The notes beneath the pieces were generated by a model that did not search any database, had not been told where the DNA came from, and worked only from the letters and a program-made list of their open reading frames with translations. This document shows, one piece after another, positions 33,832 to 36,730 of a stretch of DNA of 36,730 nt (within the stretch, counting starts at the first letter, position 1; every line of letters begins with the position of its first letter). This DNA comes from Chloroflexota bacterium (GTDB lineage Bacteria; Chloroflexota; Limnocylindria; Limnocylindrales; CSP1-4): contig PLLE01000025.1 in NCBI GenBank assembly GCA_003141245.1, positions 5,453-42,182 of the forward strand, given 5' to 3'. A program made the translations under genes and the position numbers.

Positions 33832-35172
33832 CTACCCGACCGCCTTGCCGACCAGGCTGCCCAGCCCGAACGTAACCGCGGCCGCGACCATGCCCAGCAG
33901 AACCTGCCGGCCGCCGGTCCGCAGCACGCTCGAGCCGGTGACGATGGTGATCGCCGCGCCGACGAGCATCAGAGCCACGGCGCTGACGACGATCGAGGCC
34001 ACGACCGCCGGCATCCCCGAGGCGAAGATGAACGGCGAGACGGGCACGATCGCGCCGAGCGCAAATAGGAAGAACGACGTGGCAGCGGCGACCCAGGCGG
34101 AGCCGCCGAGTTCGTCCGGGTCGATGCCCAGCTCCTCGCGCGCCAGCGTGTCCACGGCGTGGCCCAGCTCGCCGCCGACGATCGACTGCGACATCAGCCG
34201 TGCCTGTTCGGCCGTGAGGCCCTTGGCCTGGTAGATGAGCGTCAGCTCCTCTTCTTCCTCGTCTGGGACGTTGAGCAGCTCCTCTCGCTCGACCTTGACC
34301 TGGTGGGCGTACAGCTCGCGGGCGCTCTGGACCGAAAGCCACTCCCCGATCGCCATCGACAGGGCGCCGGCCAGCAGCCCGGCGAAGCCGGCCACGAGAA
34401 CGGTATGGCCGCCGCCCGACGCCCCGGCCACGCCCATCGAGAGGCTCAGGTTGGAGATGAGCCCGTCGTTGGCGCCCAGGACTGCCGCGCGCAGCTGATT
34501 GCCGCCGCTGCCGCGATGCCGCCCCTCGATCCGAGCGATCGCGCCGCCCTCGACGCCGCGGCCGCCGGCGAGCTCCCGGAAGAGCCGCGCGTGGGACCGC
34601 TCGTCGCCAGGCATCCGGGCGAGCGCCTCGGGCTGCTCGTCGTACATCGCCTGGTCCGACGCCTCGCGCTCGGCGATCGTCGGAACCACCAGGCCCGGCC
34701 CGAAATGGCGCGCCACGAACATGAGGGCTCGCGCCCGCCATGCCGGATGCATCCGGCTCGTGTCGACGCCGGCCGCCTCGAGCTGCTTACGCCAGACGTC
34801 GGCGTGGACGCCCTCGATCTCGACCATTCGGCCGTAGAAGTCCTTGAGCGCCTGGCTCGTCTCTTCCTCGGCCAGCAGGGTGTAGAGGGCGACCGCGTCG
34901 ATCTCGCCCTGCAGGTTCTCGCGGTAGCGCGAGACGTCGGCCCTGGTGACCGGTTCGGGCGGCTCGGGCGGCTTCTGCGGCTCGGGCGGCAGGCTGCGGG
35001 CGGCAGGGGCGATCGGCGCAGCGGGCACGATCGGCGCAACGGGCGCGATCGGCGCAACGGGCACGATCGGCGCAACGGGCACGATCGGCGCAACGGGCAC
35101 GATCGGCGCAGCGAGCGCTGCCTTGGCTCTTGCCTTGGCCTTGCCGGGTTTCTTCTTCTTGTGAGGGCTCAT
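33832..35172 (-). CDS. Ferritin-like/VIT1 fusion iron (Fe/Mn) transporter
   Basis: This 446-aa protein has three parts. Residues about 1-75 are basic then low-complexity (MSPHKKKKPGKAKARAKAAL followed by six API.P. repeats). Residues about 78-225 form a rubrerythrin-like four-helix domain with Glu and His iron ligands (LQGEIDAVALYTLLAEEET, EIEGVHADVW, ERSHARLF). The C-terminal half is the VIT1/CCC1 transporter (LRAAVLGANDGLISNLSLSM, IGEWLSVQSARELY) with about five membrane helices. The arrangement is that of MbfA-type (Er-VIT1) exporters, which move Fe2+ or Mn2+ across the membrane and respond to iron load or peroxide. Confidence 0.92.
   Translation of the reverse strand: MSPHKKKKPGKAKARAKAALAAPIVPVAPIVPVAPIVPVAPIAPVAPIVPAAPIAPAARSLPPEPQKPPEPPEPVTRADVSRYRENLQGEIDAVALYTLLAEEETSQALKDFYGRMVEIEGVHADVWRKQLEAAGVDTSRMHPAWRARALMFVARHFGPGLVVPTIAEREASDQAMYDEQPEALARMPGDERSHARLFRELAGGRGVEGGAIARIEGRHRGSGGNQLRAAVLGANDGLISNLSLSMGVAGASGGGHTVLVAGFAGLLAGALSMAIGEWLSVQSARELYAHQVKVEREELLNVPDEEEEELTLIYQAKGLTAEQARLMSQSIVGGELGHAVDTLAREELGIDPDELGGSAWVAAATSFFLFALGAIVPVSPFIFASGMPAVVASIVVSAVALMLVGAAITIVTGSSVLRTGGRQVLLGMVAAAVTFGLGSLVGKAVG
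35011..35118. repeat. Six 18-bp coding repeats in the VIT1-fusion leader
   Basis: gatcggcgcaacgggcac recurs with small changes at 35011, 35029, 35047, 35065, 35083 and 35101. On the minus strand each unit encodes six residues (API.P. type). The copy number may vary by slippage. Confidence 0.93.
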
Positions 35173-35387
35173 GAGCGTAGTGTCGCCGGTCGCGGCCCGT
35201 CCGACAACGTCCCCGCCGCGAGAAACTCGCTAGTCGCGCTCCGCGGCCGGAATGGTCGTCAAGCCGGGGTCTCGGGCAAGCTCGACATCCGCGTGCTCTC
35301 GAATCCTGACAGTCGTCAACACCGGACCGTCAGCGAATCGCTTCGCCGGACGGGTCGTGTGAGGGATGGGTCAGCGAGGCGGCCGAG

Positions 35388-35528
35388 TCAGCGTGATAGC
35401 AGTCCCAGGAGCAACCCCACCGCGAGTACCGCGTACCCAACGATCGCAACGGGCGTATTCCTGCCGAAGCGTCCCACCACGACGAGGACGGCGCCGACCA
35501 GGATGATGATCAGAGCCAGCGCCTTCAT
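35388..35528 (-). CDS. 46-aa two-helix membrane protein
   Basis: From the ATG at 35528 the product reads MKALALIIILVGAVLVVVGR, then FGRNTPVAIVGYAVLAVGLL and LGLLSR to a TGA at 35388. Two hydrophobic helices are joined by a short polar loop. The loop-flanking VVGR and the closing LL..L.R pattern repeat in the 58-aa protein at 35687, so these are paralogues. Such tiny membrane proteins are often transporter or stress accessories, but the function here is unknown. It is short, so confidence is moderate. Confidence 0.6.
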   Translation of the reverse strand: MKALALIIILVGAVLVVVGRFGRNTPVAIVGYAVLAVGLLLGLLSR

Positions 35529-35573
35529 GTCTTGGGCGTGCTCCCGTCGACTTGTACGGGGCGAAGACCGCCT

Positions 35574-35636
35574 TCACCCACGAAGGGCGTCCCAGAAACG
35601 CACGCGCGCCCCGAAGCGCACAGGGCTCTCCTCGCC
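35574..35636 (-). pseudogene. Fossil C-terminal tail of an ABC-2 permease
   Basis: The minus strand reads VRFGARVRFWDALRG and a stop. This resembles the last residues of the permease at the right edge (MRIGARVRFMDAFRGKARG). The sequence before it shows no permease helices. Since the small membrane genes on each side are paralogues, this is probably what remains of a duplicated permease-plus-small-gene unit. Confidence 0.55.
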
Positions 35637-35686
35637 AGCCTGGCCGGTGTCCCGGACTCCCCCGACCCGAAACGAGCTCGTTTCGA

Positions 35687-35863
35687 TCACCTCTTTGTCA
35701 GGAGGAGGAAGAGGGCGCCTGCAACCACGAGCACCGCGAATCCGGCGACCAGGACCCAATTGCCCCACCACATGTCCTTGTTGACCCGGCCGACCACGAT
35801 GAGGATCGCGGAGACCACCGCCAGCAGGGTCAAGAATGGATGGGCCTTCACACGAGACGGCAT
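35687..35863 (-). CDS. 58-aa two-helix membrane protein
   Basis: The product starts MPSRVKAHPFLTLLAVVSAI at ATG 35863, with a strong ribosome site (aggagg) about 5 bases upstream, which decides the start over an in-frame ATG at 35890. Two hydrophobic helices (TLLAVVSAILIVVGR and WVLVAGFAVLVVAGALFLLL) flank a loop with DMWWGN. It is a longer paralogue of the 46-aa protein and lies 48 bp after the ABC permease, probably in its operon. Function is unknown. Confidence 0.78.
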   Translation of the reverse strand: MPSRVKAHPFLTLLAVVSAILIVVGRVNKDMWWGNWVLVAGFAVLVVAGALFLLLTKR

Positions 35864-35911
35864 CTTATTCCTCCTGTTTCTGTGGCCCAAGGGGGCCTGA
35901 ACGTGCTGGAC

Positions 35912-36730
35912 TTAGCCGCGAGCCTTCCCGCGGAACGCATCCATGAACCGAACCCGGGCGCCGATGCGCATGGCTGCATTGGCATAGATGCGGCCGGCGA
36001 GCCAGGTCAGGCCGACGATGGATGCCACGATCAGCACTACCGCCAGGCCGACCTGCCAGAACGGCACGTCGCTGGCCGCCATCCGCACCGGCATCAGGAT
36101 GGGGGCGAACGGCGGCAGCACCGAGCAGACCGTGGCCAGGGGGCCGCTCGGATTCGGCAGCGCGGCGTACATGAGCAGGTACCCCGCAATCTGGAAGATC
36201 GAGATCGGCGCGACGGCGCTCTGGACCTCCTCCTGGCGCGAGACGAGGGAGGCGACCGCGGCGTAGGCGGTGGCGTAGAAGAGGAAGCCGAGCAGGAACC
36301 AGGAGATGTCGCCCAGGATCGAGGCCAACCCGAGGGCAGGGATCGCGGCGAGGTTGGTCACGTGGACGGCGACGAGCGCAGCCGCGCCCACGATCGTGAG
36401 CTGCAGGAGACCGACGAGGCCGATCCCGATGACCTTGCCCGCGAGCAGGCGGCTCGGCTGGATCGTGGCGAGCAGGACCTCCATGATTCGCGTCGCCTTC
36501 TCCTCGACCACGCTCTGAGCCACCATGTTCCCGTACTGGCCGAGCGCGATCCAGAGCAGGATGCCCAAGGCCAGGCTGGCGAACAGGTTCTCGTTGTCCT
36601 TGGGATTGGGGGGCTGCAGAAGCTGGACCGGGACCAGGGCCATGACCGAGGTGACGGCCGCCGGTGAGAGGCCGGCGTCGGAGAGACGGGCAGCCTCCGC
36701 GGCCAGGGAAAGGGCGGACTCGACGTTCGA
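35912..36730 (-). CDS. ABC-2 type transporter permease, NatB-like (incomplete at window edge)
   Basis: At least 272 C-terminal residues are present; the frame is open to the window edge, so an ATG at 36643 is internal. It has five or so membrane helices (for example ASLALGILLWIALGQYGNMV, LLQLTIVGAAALVAV, ISWFLLGFLFYATAYA). It also carries the diagnostic cytoplasmic VVEEKATRIMEVLLATIQPS and LLAGKVIGIGLVGLLQL of the ABC-2 (NatB/YhaP) family of sodium or drug exporters. The matching ATPase gene should lie beyond the right edge. The tail IGARVRFMDAFRGKA has a decayed copy near 35.6 kb. Confidence 0.9.
   Translation of the reverse strand, partial: SNVESALSLAAEAARLSDAGLSPAAVTSVMALVPVQLLQPPNPKDNENLFASLALGILLWIALGQYGNMVAQSVVEEKATRIMEVLLATIQPSRLLAGKVIGIGLVGLLQLTIVGAAALVAVHVTNLAAIPALGLASILGDISWFLLGFLFYATAYAAVASLVSRQEEVQSAVAPISIFQIAGYLLMYAALPNPSGPLATVCSVLPPFAPILMPVRMAASDVPFWQVGLAVVLIVASIVGLTWLAGRIYANAAMRIGARVRFMDAFRGKARG

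Noticed and set aside
33814-34741. A much longer start for the C39-like lipoprotein
   Set aside because: The extra 300 residues are Arg/Gly-rich shadow of the VIT1 gene, and the signal peptide with lipobox begins at 33805.
34159-35784. A plus-strand frame of 541 codons
   Set aside because: It is opposite the VIT1-fusion gene and contains a repetitive Arg/Gly/Asn run that is only the shadow of the 18-bp repeats.

Overview
The window is GC-rich bacterial DNA coded almost entirely on the minus strand. Proline/threonine-rich lipoprotein linkers, a ferritin-like/VIT1 fusion and a bacterial GlnRS beside tRNA-Gln would fit Chloroflexota (a Limnocylindria-like lineage) or a GC-rich actinomycete. This is an impression from gene content and was not tested by a search.

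Positions 1 to about 30,890 form a genome-defence and mobile-gene island. The left edge carries a piece of type I restriction hsdR and an unrecognised membrane protein. Next, in minus-strand order, comes a compact five-gene cassette (14778 to 2251): an Mre11/SbcD/YhaO-like nuclease, a Rad50/YhaN-like ATPase with a predicted membrane hairpin, a SNF2/RapA-like helicase, a type III R-M methyltransferase (Mod) and a type III restriction subunit (Res). A translationally coupled NYN-domain nuclease and small Cys/His protein lie just upstream. An AT-richer gap with three perfect 23-bp tandem repeats separates this from the next module.

The second module (25643 to 16443) reads: unrecognised 307-aa protein, PIN toxin, RecB/Cas4-like nuclease, Cys-rich protein, (p)ppGpp-hydrolase-like HD protein (frameshifted), PARG-like macrodomain protein, GIY-YIG protein, protein X1 (frameshifted), GmrSD-like DUF262/DUF1524 protein, protein X2. 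X1 and X2 share an N-terminal domain and bracket the GmrSD-like gene. This looks like a modification-sensing nuclease system to which ADP-ribose or (p)ppGpp hydrolases may contribute.

The third part (25.7 to 30.9 kb) is a gene graveyard: truncated hsdM, a frameshifted NYN gene, a RES toxin cut after about 37 residues, its intact ParS/Xre antitoxin, a HigBA-like pair, and two BrnT 3' remnants, each overlapping a small paralogous ORF. Copies of a roughly 175-bp repeat lie at the broken ends of hsdM and the RES gene. Short exact copies of hsdM and NYN sequence are scattered near the right end.

The island stops at the 3' end of tRNA-Gln(CUG), a typical integration target. To its right lie ordinary chromosomal genes: glnS, a C39-like lipoprotein, an Er-VIT1 iron transporter, two small paralogous membrane proteins and an ABC-2 permease that runs off the window. 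Three apparent single frameshifts in conserved genes mean either decay or residual assembly error; this cannot be decided from the sequence alone.
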